Positions 32,037 to 44,469 of a DNA stretch of 64,000 nucleotides are shown piece after piece. The first letter of the stretch is position 1, and every line of letters starts with the position of its first letter. The DNA lies in assembly GCA_022702705.1 (NCBI GenBank), contig CM040434.1, positions 56,069,991 through 56,133,990 on the forward strand. The letters are read 5' to 3'. The DNA comes from Papilionanthe hookeriana x Papilionanthe teres. Taxonomy: Eukaryota > Streptophyta > Magnoliopsida > Asparagales > Orchidaceae. The notes under the pieces were generated by a model. That model had not been told where the DNA came from. It saw nothing but the letters and a program-made list of their open reading frames with translations, and ran no database searches. The position numbers were made by a program, and so were the translations under genes.

Positions 32037-33155
32037 AGACAGAGTTGCCACTTTGTTTTTCGACATGGGATTTTGAATATCATACAAATTGAAGGATTTA
32101 TTTATTTAAATAATCAAACAATTAATTAAAAGTAATATGACATTTTCAAATATAGAAAAACTACTATAAAATGGGTTTGATTATTTAAATTAGAAATTTT
32201 AAATATTTGTACTGTCTACAATTAAATTGACAAACTTTTCCCTCATTTAATTTGAAGAATATATAGAGTTTAGATTAAATCTATGTGACATACTTTCTAT
32301 AAGGGCGAGCCAATATAGTTAATTACATCTAAAGAAAAAAAAAGCTACTTAAGAAAACTATCGGTTTTGGTTGAGGTTTCATCTTCAAGAAATTTCACGA
32401 TTGATTATTAAGAAAGTGGAAAAACTTAAAAGTGGAATAGTTATTAACAAAACCCAAAATAAAAAGAGTGAGAGACATCGAAGTGTTGAGCTCACTTTTG
32501 TGAGGACTTACCCCACCTACTTGAACATGACCCTAAACCATGATTGTACTTTCTTCGGCCTCATCAGAGTAAGCCCAAGCCCCCAACTCTTGTTTGGGAT
32601 GGCTTAGGGTTTGGAGCAAGTGAGGAACCTAAATTGACCCCCATGAGTAAGACATGCCCTAGGTCACCCAAATCAACCGAAAACCATAGGGGCCTTCCTA
32701 TGAACTCTAGGAACCACAGTGAGCATGAAATTCTTCTTGGAAAAAGGGTCTACCTAATTTGATCCCGAGCCTCACCAAACACCTCCATAACCCCACCAAA
32801 CCCCAAAAGTACCTCTAAACCTTATTATGCCTTTTTTACCACAAAATTTGGTGGCACCCTGGGATGGTCAAAACCAATTGGACCTGCCCCAATTATGGTC
32901 AAATCTTGACCAATTGACCACATCCCCATCCAATTAAACCTCAACCAACATGGTCATGACATCACACCATGTGGTGGACCCAATTGGCACCATGGGATCA
33001 ACCCTCATAATTCACTTAATTAATGAATTATATAAGAGGCTTAATTCCATTAGGGACTAAATTTTTGGCAAGACCCAAACCATTAGCCTAAACCCTAAAA
33101 CCCTAAAATTCAACCCAATGCCCATTCCTCATGAAGCCCATACTCCATTCCTATT
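32037..33155. repeat. Tat-like LTR fragment, first copy of a duplicated segment
   Basis: The first ~450 bases (with ATAAGGGCGAGCC and TAGTTAATTACATCT) match the U5-side of Tat LTRs on the minus strand. GAGTTGCCACTTTGT at about 32,033-32,047 resembles a reversed PBS. From about 32,500 the sequence is C-rich, like the U3 side of a plus-strand LTR. The whole is repeated at 35,452-36,540. No gene is supported. Confidence 0.55.
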
Positions 33156-33755
33156 TTTTAAATATGAACTGCTCTCAACCCTTTTGTTCTCTTCCCTTTT
33201 TTAAACCCTTAGCATGACTTCAATTTCTTCATGTAACCATCAGTTATTTTGAATTTAACATCAAAACCATATTCAATTCCAATATCTTCCATTCTCCAAA
33301 ATATATTTTATATTAAAATTTATGTGAAGTCCATCAAAAAATTGTTTAATAAATTGCATCATTTTCATAGTGAATCAACCCCCATAGAATAAAATTTACC
33401 AAATTTTCATTATATCGATACGTTAATGTCCTTAAGTTTCAACATGCCACATGTCATTAGATATTTGAAGTTATTTTAAGTTTATTTAATCTTATTCTAT
33501 ATTTTTATGTCCTTGAAAATCCATTTTCTTCTTCTTATTATTAGTATTATATTCTCTTTAAGATCATCAGACATTTAATTTTTACATTTTTTTTTTAAAT
33601 TTTAGAGTCTTTGAGATTGTTCTTACTGCATTATCACGTTTATTAATGATAACCTCAGAAATGTATGAGTTAACTCCTTAAAGCAAAAAATTGAAGAAAT
33701 TTAAGTTTATAAAAAGTGGAAGTCTATGATAGAAAATGAGACATCTTGAAACTGA
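33156..33755. other. AT-rich stretch without recognisable gene
   Basis: It lies between the duplicated LTR-like fragment and the Copia integrase. I see no domain, RNA gene or clear repeat in it. Confidence 0.5.
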
Positions 33756-34430
33756 AGTGCCTAGTATTAGATAATGGAGGCGAGTATCATGATTGGAAGT
33801 ACATGAATTGCTGTGCTACAAAGGAGTTATGCATGAGTAGACTATTCCAAGAACTCCATATTAGAATGGAATAGTTGAGCGCATGATTAAAGCAAGCACA
33901 GAGTGTGGTAGGAGCATGAGGCTGCATGTAGGCTCACCAAAATAGTTTTAAGCTGAAGTAGTAGACACTGCTATTTATTTGATTAATTGCAATCTATCTA
34001 CACCTTTGAAGGGGGACTTATGAAGAAGCTTGGAGTAATAATGCATTAAATCTATATCATTTAAAGTATTTGGGATTTTTGTATATGATCATGTGCATGC
34101 AAGTTCCACGAGTAAGCTTGACTCAAAATCTGTTATGTACACATTCAATGGATATGGCTCAAATGAGTTTGGGTACAAGTTGTGTGATTGTCAGAAATAG
34201 AAATTCATTAGGAGCAGAGATTTTACATTCAAAAAAATGAAGAAGTACATGTAAATGAAAATGAGCAAAACTCAGGATTTTCCTTCGATTACATTTAAAG
34301 ATTCCAAGTATGTTGAGATAAAAGAAACTGGTGGTCAGAAATAAGGAGAAAAAAGAAGTGCTCAACTAGATGGAGCACATGAAGTATCTTAGTCATGAGG
34401 TCTAATGGAGTGATGTGATTGCTACATAAG
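33756..34430 (+). pseudogene. Ty1/Copia integrase fragment
   Basis: DNGGEY at 33,770-33,787 is the integrase core motif around the second catalytic Asp. It is followed by a decayed region, then the FNGYGSNEFGYKLCD and VIRSRD-like linker typical of Copia between integrase and RT (about 34,145-34,230). Many stops and frame changes are present. It is in order with the RT at 34,620, so the two are parts of one old plus-strand element. Confidence 0.75.
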
Positions 34431-34619
34431 TACTATCATTTATTACCCTATGTTTTGCTAACTAATAGTGATGAACCAGAGTGCTTTGACGAGTCCACTC
34501 GAGTTGTAGATTCAAAGGAGTGAGAGCATTCCATGGATGGGTGAGATGCATTCATTTGAGTCAAATCAAACCTGATATTTAGCAGTATTACTAGATGATA
34601 AACGAGCACTACAAAAAAA

Positions 34620-35451
34620 ATTGGGTCTACATACTGTATGAGGTTTCATATGGTAGCAGATGAGATAAGGTAATGCTTGTCGTGAAGGAGTTTCAGCAGA
34701 AGAAGGAAGTGAACTACATAGAGATTTTTTTCTTTGTGTAGATGACAACCCTCAGAGTTGTTCTGAGTTTGGTACTGGAGGAAGATCTATATTTGGACTA
34801 GATAGATATAAAATAGCTTTCCTACATGGAGATTCAGAGGAGGAATCACACATGGCGCAACCACATATTTACCAGGTTCCAAGGAAAGAAGGTTTGGTCT
34901 ACAAGTTAATGAATTCCTTCACCTAAAGAATAAGGAAAGCTCTGGTTCTGACAAACAAAGGCGCTAGAAGAAGCTATGACTCTTCGATTAGAACGCTACA
35001 TCTCTCCGGAGCCTGACATTGTCTTTTCCTTTAGAGTCTATAGAAGAAGAAAAGAAAGAAGAAAAGAAGAGAATGATTTTCTTGCACGCTAAGTTGCCTA
35101 AGAATATGCACAAAGAGGAAGATTTTCATTTCAACGCTTCGCGCCTTTCTTTATGGCTTAAAGTGGGCTCCGAGATAGTGGTGCACAAGGTTTAATAGGT
35201 TCATGTTAGATAAGAGATACATAAAGTGTTAGGCAGACCAACGTTACTTCATTAATAACTTCAATAATTTATCTTACTCTTTTTACATGTAGATAACAAG
35301 CTGGTTGAAGGGGCATATATGGAGAAAATCAGAGACTTAAAGGAGAAACTATCAAGTGAATTTTAGATGAAGGATTTAGATTCAATCGGTAAGATCCTTA
35401 AGATGAGAGTTAGTAGGAATATAGGTGCACATATATTGAGGTTATCTTAGA
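34620..35451 (+). pseudogene. Ty1/Copia reverse transcriptase, copy 2, interrupted
   Basis: RT motifs VVKEFQQKKEVNY and AFLHGDSEEESHM (34,816-34,854) are followed by PHIYQVPRKEGLVYKL. About 240 bases of foreign sequence then interrupt it at 34,918-35,157. After that the RT resumes (LKWAPR-like, RFNRFML). Stops are frequent. Apart from the insertion it is very similar to copy 1 at 31,451-32,036. Confidence 0.8.
34918..35157. other. ~240-bp foreign insertion in the Copia RT
   Basis: This stretch is absent from the duplicate at the matching point near 31,735. It is richer in purines, and its last part (with TTCAACGCTTCGCGCC) is unlike the neighbouring AT-rich transposon DNA. One frame is open for about 40 codons (PEPDIVFSFRVYRRRKERR). 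Source unknown; organellar DNA is possible but unproven. No clear terminal repeats are seen. Confidence 0.6.
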
Positions 35452-36540
35452 CAGAGTTGCCTTTGAATATCATACAAATTGAAGGATTTATTTTTTTTAA
35501 ATAATCAAACAATTCATTAAAAGTAATATGACATTTTCAAATATTGAAAAACTAATATACAATGGGTTTGATTGTTTCAATTAAGAAATTTTAAATATTT
35601 GTTTGTCTACAATTAAATTGACAAATTCTTCCCTTATTTAATTTAACGACTAGATAGAAATTAGATTAAATCTATGTGTCATACTTTCTACAAGGGCAAA
35701 CCCCTATAGTGAATTACATCTAAAGAGACAAAAGTTACTTATAAAACTATCGGATCTGGTTGAGTTTTCATCTTCAAAAAATTTCTAAGGTCATTTTTCA
35801 TGATTAATTATTAAGAAAGGGGAAAAACTTAAAAGTGGAATAGTTATTAACAAAATCCAAAATAAGAAGAGTAGGAGATGTCGAAGTGTTGAGCTCACTG
35901 TTGTGAGGACTCACTCCACCTACTTGAACATGACCCTAAACCATGGTTGTACTTTCTTCAGCCTCATCAGAGTAAGCCTAAGCCCCAAACCCTTGGTTGG
36001 GATGGCTTAGGGTTTGGACCAAGTGAGGAACCTAAATTGAACGCCATGAGCAAGACATGCCCTAGGTCACCCAAATCAACCGAAAACCAAAGGGGCCTTC
36101 CTATGAACCTTAGGAACCATAGTAACCCTGAAATTCTCCTTGGGAGAACAGTCTACCTAAATTGATACAGAGCCTCACCAAACACCTCCATAAACCCACC
36201 AAACCCCAAAAAGCAACTCTAAACCCTATTATGCCCTTTTTTACCCCAAAATTTAGTGGCAACTTAGGATTGTCAAAACCAATTGGACCTACCCCAATTT
36301 TTGTCAAATCTTGACCAATTGACCACATACCCATCCAATTAAACCTCAACCAACATGGTCATGATATCACACCATGTGGTGGACTCAATTGGCACCATGT
36401 GATCAACCCCCATAATTCACTTAATTAATTAATTATATAGGAGGCTCAATTCCATTTGGGCCTAAATTTTTTGCCAGAACCAAACAATTAGCCTAAACCC
36501 CAAAACCCTAAAATTCAACCCAAAGCCCATGCCTCATGCA
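35452..36540. repeat. Second copy of the Tat-like LTR fragment
   Basis: It matches 32,037-33,155 with small differences, including loss of the ACTTTGTTTTTCGAC stretch after GAGTTGCC. Together with the Copia RT before it, it forms a duplicated segment with an offset of about 3.2 kb. No gene is supported. Confidence 0.75.
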
Positions 36541-36966
36541 GCCCATAGCCCATTTCTAATGTGTTACCCATGACCCAAGAATAACCTACCATGACATGTG
36601 GGTGACAATATAAGACAACCCAAGTCAAGTCCAACCACTAGAGGACAAAACCCACTCACTTTAACATGGGTGAGGCTACACGACACCTTGGTCATGGAAT
36701 CTTTGACCCAACGTTTTGGTGAGAAAAACAAGGACTTGGTGATCTAAGACCAGACCAAAGCTGGTCTTAGCTACCCAACAAAGGCCTGCAAATCACCATG
36801 AGCTCCTCCATGCCTCATCCATCATTGGAACCACCTTAGGCAAGGCATGGAGAATTGCAAAAGCCTTCCCCCACTACCAAAAGTCTATGGAAATTCTTTC
36901 CACATGCTCTATGGAGCCGCCCAGGCATCTTCATGCCATCCCAATCTCCCCCACCTTTCCCATGGC

Positions 36967-36973
36967 TATATAA
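36967..36973 (+). promoter_or_regulatory. TATA box of LTR2
   Basis: TATATAA after CCCATGGC. The donor-like site lies 437 bases downstream, as in the other LTRs. Confidence 0.55.
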
Positions 36974-37400
36974 GAAAGGAAATCAAGAACTCTAAGTGTA
37001 CACTGAACTCCCTAGAGAGCACTTAAAACCACTTGCTTCCAACACAAAAAAAAATACTCCCCCAGCCCTAGGCAATTGATCCTCATCTTCCTTAGGCAAC
37101 CTCTACCACTAGGAAAACATAATTTCACCCTTGAAACCCAGGAAAAATTTTGGTCCTGACATCAACTTACCCAAAACTCAATTCTAGCCCTAATGTAAGC
37201 TTCTTAAGACCTCCATGAATCTCCCTCAATAGAAATTGAGCCTCCCAAGCTTGCTAACCTATCCCAAAACCAACCCGGACCACCATTTGGTCTAGCTCAT
37301 AGTTAAGGCTAGTTTCAACTCAGATTTATAGAAGATGGAGCTTCGTGGTGTTATGGCGATCGTCTCTATCAAGCCCATTTGAGGCCACACCTTTTAGGAC

Positions 37401-37410
37401 AAGGTATGGG
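37401..37410 (+). other. Putative conserved 5' splice site in LTR2
   Basis: AAG/GTATGGG, with GT at 37,404-37,405, is aligned by distance from the TATA box with the sites in A, B, C and D. Confidence 0.45.
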
Positions 37411-38549
37411 TCATAATCCCTAAATTTAGCCTCGGGTTTTGTCATTTATAAAAGAAATGAACAATGCATACCCGTTGAACTGTTTTGATTGGTTCTTCTA
37501 ACTTAGATGAAGCAATAAGAATAAACCCTGAGTGATTTGGTTGAGATTTGAGAGAGATTTTAGGTTTTGATCGTAGACGGTGCTCAGTTCTTCATCCCAT
37601 GGGGATAATAAACCGATGTCGTTCATTTTCGTGTATTAGAAATCGATAGCGTGGATCGAGTCGAACCACCAAATAGTGGGGGAGGAGAACACCTAATCCT
37701 GGCCACCTCAACACCCACATCGAAAGCGCATCCCACCAGAGCAAGATGCATGGTCTTTCGATGCCGTCGAGGTAGACGTGGCTGCCGCGTGGTTAAGTAG
37801 ATAATTTGGGTTATTTAAATCTAGAAAATTAAATAAAACTTTAAAAATTCAAAACTTTGTGTAGAAAAATCACAAGAATAAAAAAAACACCTCAGAACTC
37901 AATGGACAATAGGGAAAATAATAAAAAAAGGAAATAATTAATTTATATTTAATTTTAATTAATTAAATACTCTAGTGAGTTTTTTAACTATTAAATATTG
38001 AATATGAACCCAACTAAATGAAAATTTTGGGGATTGTTCCCCCACCCTTGGGAACATTTTCTGATTTTTCCAAGGTCATGACCTTTCCTAAAATTGAAAT
38101 GACCAATTTCCTACCAAATTTTATAATTATTTTAAAAAATAATTATAAAAATCAGAAAATGAAAAATAAAAATGGAGACTAATAGGAAAATTTAGGATGA
38201 TAAAATTAATCCCAAAAATGATAATTTACACTTTCGAAAGTTTTTAAAATAAAAATTAAGGACTTAGGGGTAGAAAATGTAAAATCAAAAATTTAGACTT
38301 TAGCCCAAATTGTCCCAAAATCCTAATTGAAATTACTAACCCAACCTTAGGATCTTGGTTTAAGGAGATCAACAACATGGTTCCCCTCTTTAACCATGAG
38401 GTTGCCTTTAACGACCTAGGTTTAGCTCAATTTGAGCATAAACCTGTCAGCGTTAACCTGACTTAGGCTTAGCTAATAAATTCATAATGGGACTCAACCT
38501 AATTAAGTATAAGTCTAAGCCCAAATCAGGAACATCTTAAACCAAATCC

Positions 38550-39010
38550 TTTAGGTCTAACTCAGATTAGACCTAAACCCAAACCTTAGTTCTAACCTAA
38601 CTTTGGCCTACTCCAAACTTTTAGGTCAAACCTACATTAGAACTAAACGCCAACCCTCTCGGGTTTAACCAACATTAGAGATAAAGATAAACCAACCCTC
38701 TATGGTCTAACTCACTTTAGCCACGTAGATAAACCAACCCCCTTTGGTCTAAACCACATTAGACACAAATATCAACCAAACCTCTTAGGTCTAACCCACA
38801 TTAGAACAAAAGATAAGCCAACACTCTTGGGTCTAACCCACATTAGACCCATGTATCAACCAACCCTCTTGGGTCTAACCCACATGAGACCCAAATATCA
38901 ACAATATTCTTAGGTTTAACTCACCTTAGACATAACCCTATATCTAACCTAACTTAGTCCTAGCCCAAGACCTTCAGTTCAAACTCAAATTAGACCTAAC
39001 TCTAACCTTT
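38550..39010 (+). repeat. 42-bp tandem repeat array in LTR2
   Basis: GGTCTAACCCACATTAGA recurs at 38,704, 38,746, 38,788, 38,830 and 38,872, exactly 42 bases apart. More decayed copies at 38,554, 38,624 and 38,664 and after 38,900 bring the total to about ten. Confidence 0.9.
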
Positions 39011-39349
39011 AGTATTAACTAAACTTAGTACCTTCCATTGAAGTGCAATATCATAAAAAATATGCATAAAATGATAATTAAATGTACACTAAAAATAGTT
39101 AATTTATATGTGGATCATTTACCATTGTACATGGTTCGCATGATACAGAACACACTTTCTCTTGAACACCTCGCCCAAGGCATCAACGTCAAGAAAGAAA
39201 GTGTGGATACCTAAGGTTGATGTACTAGTACTTTTAGAAAGGTCTGGAGAGCATGTACGTGAGATGGATCATGAGTCTGATGCTCCAACTGTCATTACTA
39301 CCATGCTTTAGAGCTTGTTGTAGAAATAAGTGATGTTCAAAAGAGTCCT

Positions 39350-40940
39350 ACCGATCTCAAGTTGGTTAAAGAGAAAGCAGTCGATGATAAAGTAAGGTGG
39401 TTCAAAGCTAAGATTTCAGAATTAGCAAAAGAATAAGGAATGGATCTCGATGACAAGGATTATGATTTGATAGACTATATAGATGATGAGTTTGCAAAAA
39501 TTAATATGGTCAAGACCAGGGACATTTCATCTATGCACGATGCTTTACTTTTCATTGAGGAGAACACCACAGAGGATTTCTAAGGGCCATTTAATTAAGA
39601 ATTAACAAATTATCTTGATAGAGAAGAGGATGGAGGAAATGGCCATCGCCATGACTGCCATAGCTACAATACATGGGAAATTACAATCATAACATATAAC
39701 ATCTCCAGAGGTTAATCAGCCCAAGGTCATACACATTACAGATGAAAGAAAAGAGGTCTCTTCTACAAATAGGGATGAGCTGCTAAAGAAAGATTCGACT
39801 CTGATTTTGGTACCAAAAAAAAAACATCAAGCAGTTGGTTGAACATAAAATAAGAGAGAACTTAGCCTAATCGAAAGTATGTGGATCGGTTGCGAAGGGT
39901 AGACCTTACCCGGATGAGTTACATGTCGTGCCATAACTCAAGAGCTTTGTGCAACAGACTTTCAAGACTTTCGATGGGACAAGAAACCCACACCAGCACA
40001 TTGCACACTTTCAAGAAAGTTGTCGCAATGTTGGAGGCAATGACGAATTAATTTTTAATCAGTTCGTGAGCAATTTGTCAATGGTTGCATTTAATTGGTT
40101 TATGGATGTACGAATTGGATCAGTTAAAACATTCATAGAGTTAGATAACTTATTTGTGAAGAGATTAACCAGAGCTCAGCACCATGTTACCATAGGAGAC
40201 CTCGGGTAGAGTGACAGAAACCTGACATGACCTCAGTGGACTAGATTTTTAAATTGAGGAACTTAAGCATGAAGTGTGAGCCTCAACTGTGGGAACAACA
40301 CACGATTGAGATCTTACTTAAGGGTATCCACATTCTGATAGCCTTCATGCTTAAAGGACTTATGATTAAGTTGTATAAGAAGCTACACAGTAAGGCCAAC
40401 AGTTTAAAGGAGGAATCTAAGCATATGGAGTCTCTAGAGAAAAACGAGAAGCTTATATCGGTTAAGGCATTTGAGAAGAATTTTAGGACAGAGGCAAAGG
40501 TCGAAAAAGGTAAGTAACCAATGAGGATCCAAAACGAGCAGTCTCATCAAGGTTATCAACTGTTAGTACTGTACAATCAACCTCCACCGTAGTATACTTA
40601 GTCACCACAGTACAGTTCACACACTCAATAGTACGGTCAGCCTGGTCAACAGTCATTCTGATAGCGATCGTATATGTCAGATGGAAAGCAGGGTCCATTA
40701 ATGACAGATAAGAAAAATAAAGTATAGTCCTTCATAGATGAAGCCATAGAAAAAATGTTCTGTAATTTGATGAAGAAGCTTGAGTTCAGATTTCCTGAGC
40801 CCAAGAAACCAGACGAGGTTGACAAGAAGGATCATCCCAACTACTGCCCTTACCACAGACTACTTAGACCTAACAAATAGAGCTGCTTTAGCCTCAAGGA
40901 TTGGCTCAAGAGAAATTTCAAAGAAGGCAACATAATGATT
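39350..40940 (+). pseudogene. gag: gag of element B, decayed
   Basis: A charged helical part (about 39,380-39,520, INMVKTR-like) matches A at 8,931-9,050. The capsid domain is in frame at 39,949-40,209 (TFDGTRNPHQHIAHF, FNWFMD, TFIELDNLFVKR), and its end is at 40,254-40,517. The zinc knuckle at 40,845-40,886 reads CPYHRLLRPNK-stop-SC and has lost the second His. ORF1 and the first part of gag are missing, so B is truncated at the 5' side near 39,120. Stops are frequent. Confidence 0.78.
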
Positions 40941-41689
40941 TTGAAAAAAATATTTTAAGAAACCTGAAAGATTTTATGTAAACATGATTTAGGCTGAGCC
41001 GATCTCTCTGATATACTCGTATGTAGAGGAGGAAGAATATAGTACAGTTTGGACTAGATGCTCTAAGAAAATCCTGGATCAGAGATAGATTTATTTAGCA
41101 CAAGCTACCGCTCAGAGTCTGGCACCACCGGAGAAGCCCGCTGTAATGAAAGATAGAGAAGAAGGAGATCATGGATGAACCAAGGGTTGAAAGCATGTGA
41201 GCTGGATAGGTGTTGCCCTTATTAGATTGGTTGTCTAGGATTTGGGGAAGAAATCCCTCGAATCACTGACTCTACACGATTACCTCTACGCCCCCTTTGG
41301 GATCTTATGATAATAAGAGTGATGATTTTAGCTACGTTTTGATTGTCTCTGTGACAACGTAACTCAACCTAAGCAAACTAACCTTGATTTCAATTCCCAA
41401 AATGATCCTCAAATCATACTAAAACCGAACGATATGGTGACACAAAGTAGTTACCCAAGAAGAGCAGCCTCCACCAAGTAAGAAAAACATGCTCAGGAAG
41501 AAATTATAGGTTCAAGAAAAGTGGATTGCAATGTAATAGCACATCTTAGGAAGTTGCAAGCTAGACTAACCATCTATAATGCCTTGATCTTGTCAAAGGA
41601 GATGGGAAAAACTCTAGTTAAGGCTATGCTAGATCCAGAAATTTGCTTAGCATAATTGGCCAGCACATCCTCAGATGGAGTCTGTGCCT

Positions 41690-42060
41690 TAAAGGGACAG
41701 CCAGGGGTAACTTTTACCAATTAATTCTTGCTACCTAGTACCACCTATCACAACAGACAACTCTACATTTCAGTCAACATCGATAGCTTTGCTCTGTCTA
41801 GAGTTCTAGTAGATCCAGGGGCGTCACTCAATCTGATGAGTCTACGAGCGCAAAAATTTTTGGATATTGATGCTCAAGAACTTATCACCGATAAAATGAT
41901 GCTACTAATGAAGGTTGGAGACCTAGTAACAACTATAAATTCCAAACTATCGATGTGGAGACTTCGTTTAACGCTTTAGTTGGTTGACTGTGGCTGCATG
42001 AGTACAACATTGTTCCATGATCTTCACATCAGTGCATTAATTATTACAAGGAAGGACAAC
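41690..42060 (+). pseudogene. pro: Aspartic protease of element B
   Basis: RQLYISVN and LVDPGASLNLMSLRA (about 41,805-41,850) match A, including the unusual D-P-G active-site triplet. A short deletion removes the GFNQKGE-like part before LLMKVGDLVTT. The downstream protease end is decayed. Confidence 0.78.
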
Positions 42061-42960
42061 AAAACTGCATCAAGGGAGACCTACAATTGTTCCCGATAAA
42101 TGAAGTAGGCATCCATGAAGACACCTCCTACTATGCTCCCTCGAGGGGAACCGCCTTTTCCAATGATGTCACACTCAACAAAGATGAAGTTACAAAGGGA
42201 TCGAAAGAATGGGATCATTCAACTAAGCTTCAAAAATCTCGTATCGCTCCTTTGCAATGAGTTGGTGGAGGATCTTTTAGCCCATGCACCCGAGAACAAG
42301 ACCGAGGACGCAGGCAAGGGAGAACTAATAAGATTGTTGAATGAGAAACTCCAACTATGAACATCGACTTGGTAGGACGCTCTGAGGAGGTTCAGTCCGA
42401 TCAAGATATGATGATTATACATCAGAAGAAGCCCCATTTCATGATATTTGTGGAATATGGCGAAAGAGTGAATGCACGTTGATGTATGATCAGATCAACC
42501 ACTATGTGCAAGCCATGACCTTAACTATAATTCGCCCTTAAAAGGTCGAAAGTATGGAGGTCAAGGAAGTCCAAAGTGTTGGTTTTAAGCTGATTAAGTT
42601 TTACTATGCTTCTCCTTCTTCTAAGTCAAAAACCTATGTAAACATAGAATAAGATGTTTCTAATGAATTAATGGAATTACCATTTGGGTAATTTTTCCCA
42701 TATGTACAAAAATCTGATTCAACGGGTTTGTGTGCTGAAACAAATGTTGAAGGATAAGTCGTAGCTCTTTTAGAGATTATGGAATGTTAAACTATGAACT
42801 CTCAACAATAGAGAAGGTGTCGGATTTGGTACGATAGGACCAGTTGATGATTCAAAATTTTGAATGATTGTTACTAAGGCATCATAAGAGGATTGCCTCG
42901 ATGTTGAATATGATTTTGACGGTTAGCTGATATATGATGCATCACCAGAGTTTGTGGAAA
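42061..42960 (+). pseudogene. Protease-RT linker of element B
   Basis: It is collinear with 11,851-12,795 of A: INEVGIHEDTSYYAPS-like, LMELPFG, GFGTIGPVDD. There are several stops and no enzyme domain. Confidence 0.6.
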
Positions 42961-43990
42961 AGATCAAAACACAACTTCGAGACTAAGGAACAGCCACAGT
43001 ATACCTTCATAAATTCTTTACTCAGTGATGAAGAGTCTACATATTTTATTAAGCTCCTGCGGAATTCAAGCATTGCTTTACTTAGAGCTATGACAAAATG
43101 CCAAGATTATATCTAGAACTTGTGATTCATAGGCTTGGAATGGATCAAAAAATAATCCTAATAAAACAAGCTCCCTGAAGAATATGCCTAAAAAAAGAAC
43201 AACAAGTCACCTCCGAGGTAAAAAAAAACTAAGGTACGCTAACTTTGTACGAGAGGATTAATATTTCACATAGTTAGGTAATGGGGTGCCAGTAATAAAC
43301 AAAAATGGACAAATCAATGTGTGTGTTGACTTCAGGGATTTCAATAAAGCATGTCCAAAGGATGAGTTTCCTTTTCTGAATCCAGAGTTAATGGTGGACA
43401 TCACATTATCACACGAGATCTTCTCCTTAATAGATGGATCATCAAGGTATAATCAGATCAAGATGGCTCTAGTAGATGCAACGCTTGCAGCATTCAGAAC
43501 TCTAATTTAAATCTACTGCTACACAGTGATGCCATTTGAATTGAAGAATGTTGAAGCAACCTAATAATGAGAAATAATGAGGATTTTTGATGACCTAATC
43601 CACAACATGGTAGAGTGTTACATAGAAGATTTGGACATCAAGAGTAGAGAGAGGAATGACTATTTGTATGATTTGAGGATCATATTTGAACGATTACAAC
43701 AATACAATGTTAAGATGAATCCCTTGAACTGCATCTTTGGCTTTACCTCTAGGAAATTTCTAGGATTCATTGTCTGTCATTGAGGAATCATAATTGACTA
43801 AGAAAATATTAAAGCTATCTTGGAATTGCCATCTCCCAAAACCTTGAAAAACTATGATCTTTTCAAGGGATATTGGCTTACCTAAGACGTTTTATATCTA
43901 ATATATCAGGTATGTGTAATCCCTTTTCGACAATAATTAAAAATGACTCTATAAGTTTACTTGGGATGAGAAATGTTAGCTGGTCTTAAG
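42961..43990 (+). pseudogene. Reverse transcriptase of element B, decayed
   Basis: The approach to RT (SYDKMPRLYLELVIHRL, about 43,085-43,135) is followed by GVPVINKNGQINVCVDFRDFNKACPKDEFPF (43,284-43,376), SLIDGSSRYNQIKMA, and YIEDLDIKS at 43,619-43,645. The catalytic YxDD box is changed to YIED. The thumb-like part FGFTSRKFLGFIV follows. Several stops show it is dead. This whole block is what element A lacks. Confidence 0.85.
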
Positions 43991-44009
43991 AGATATTAAG
44001 CAATACCTC

Positions 44010-44440
44010 ATGACACCTCTTATGTTGTTAGCCCCTATCCCTGGCCAAAATACTTTATACCACAGCCTTAGACGAATCTCTCTGAGCTCTTTTAGCCCCA
44101 ATCAATGAAGAGGGTAAGGAAATCGCACTCTACTACTTGAGTCGATGTCTAATACCAGTGGAGGTAAAGTATCCCCATATTGAGTAACATTGTCTAGCTT
44201 TGATTTTAGGCGCTACATGCTTTCTCATAAGGTGAACCTGAATTCAAGAGTTAAACTGTTGCAATATCTGATGACCCAACACTTTCTGGACATTTAGCAA
44301 GGTGGTTGATGATCTTATTGCAATTCGAAATAATTTTTATACCCCTTCGTGCTATCAGTGGGTAGATTTTAGCAGTCATTCTCACAATGCACCCACTACC
44401 AACTGCGTCCCCTCTCAACGACGACCTGCCAGATGAACAG
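44010..44440 (+). pseudogene. RT connection / first RNase H domain of element B
   Basis: IPGQNTLYHSLRRISLSS-like and ALYYLSRCLIPVEVKYPHIE-like stretches match A at 12,850-13,230, with stops and frame changes and a short deletion after PHIE near 44,200. Confidence 0.7.
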
Positions 44441-44469
44441 ATATTGCATGTAGAAAAATCAAGTACTTA

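Larger units (their letters stand above)
36541..39120 (+). repeat. LTR2: partial LTR of a further Tat-like family
   Basis: Plus-strand order is C-rich sequence, TATATAAG (36,967), a GC-richer leader, AAG/GTATGGG (37,404), a CGATGTCGTTCATT block (37,613), AACTTTGTGTAGAAAAATCA (about 37,851), and GGGAACATTTTCTGA (38,044). Each has a counterpart in A's LTR in the same order (2,094; 2,527; 2,730; 2,960; 3,168), but overall similarity is low. A 42-bp repeat array follows (38,550-39,010). The right side lacks the U5 end seen in A. It is not the same sequence as the LTR at 57,816, so it is not B's matching 5' LTR. Confidence 0.65.

Noticed and set aside
36541..39120. LTR2 as the 5' LTR of element B
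   Set aside because: Only landmark motifs match the LTR at 57,816, while the sequence between them differs far more than expected for a pair, and B's PBS and ORF1 are absent.
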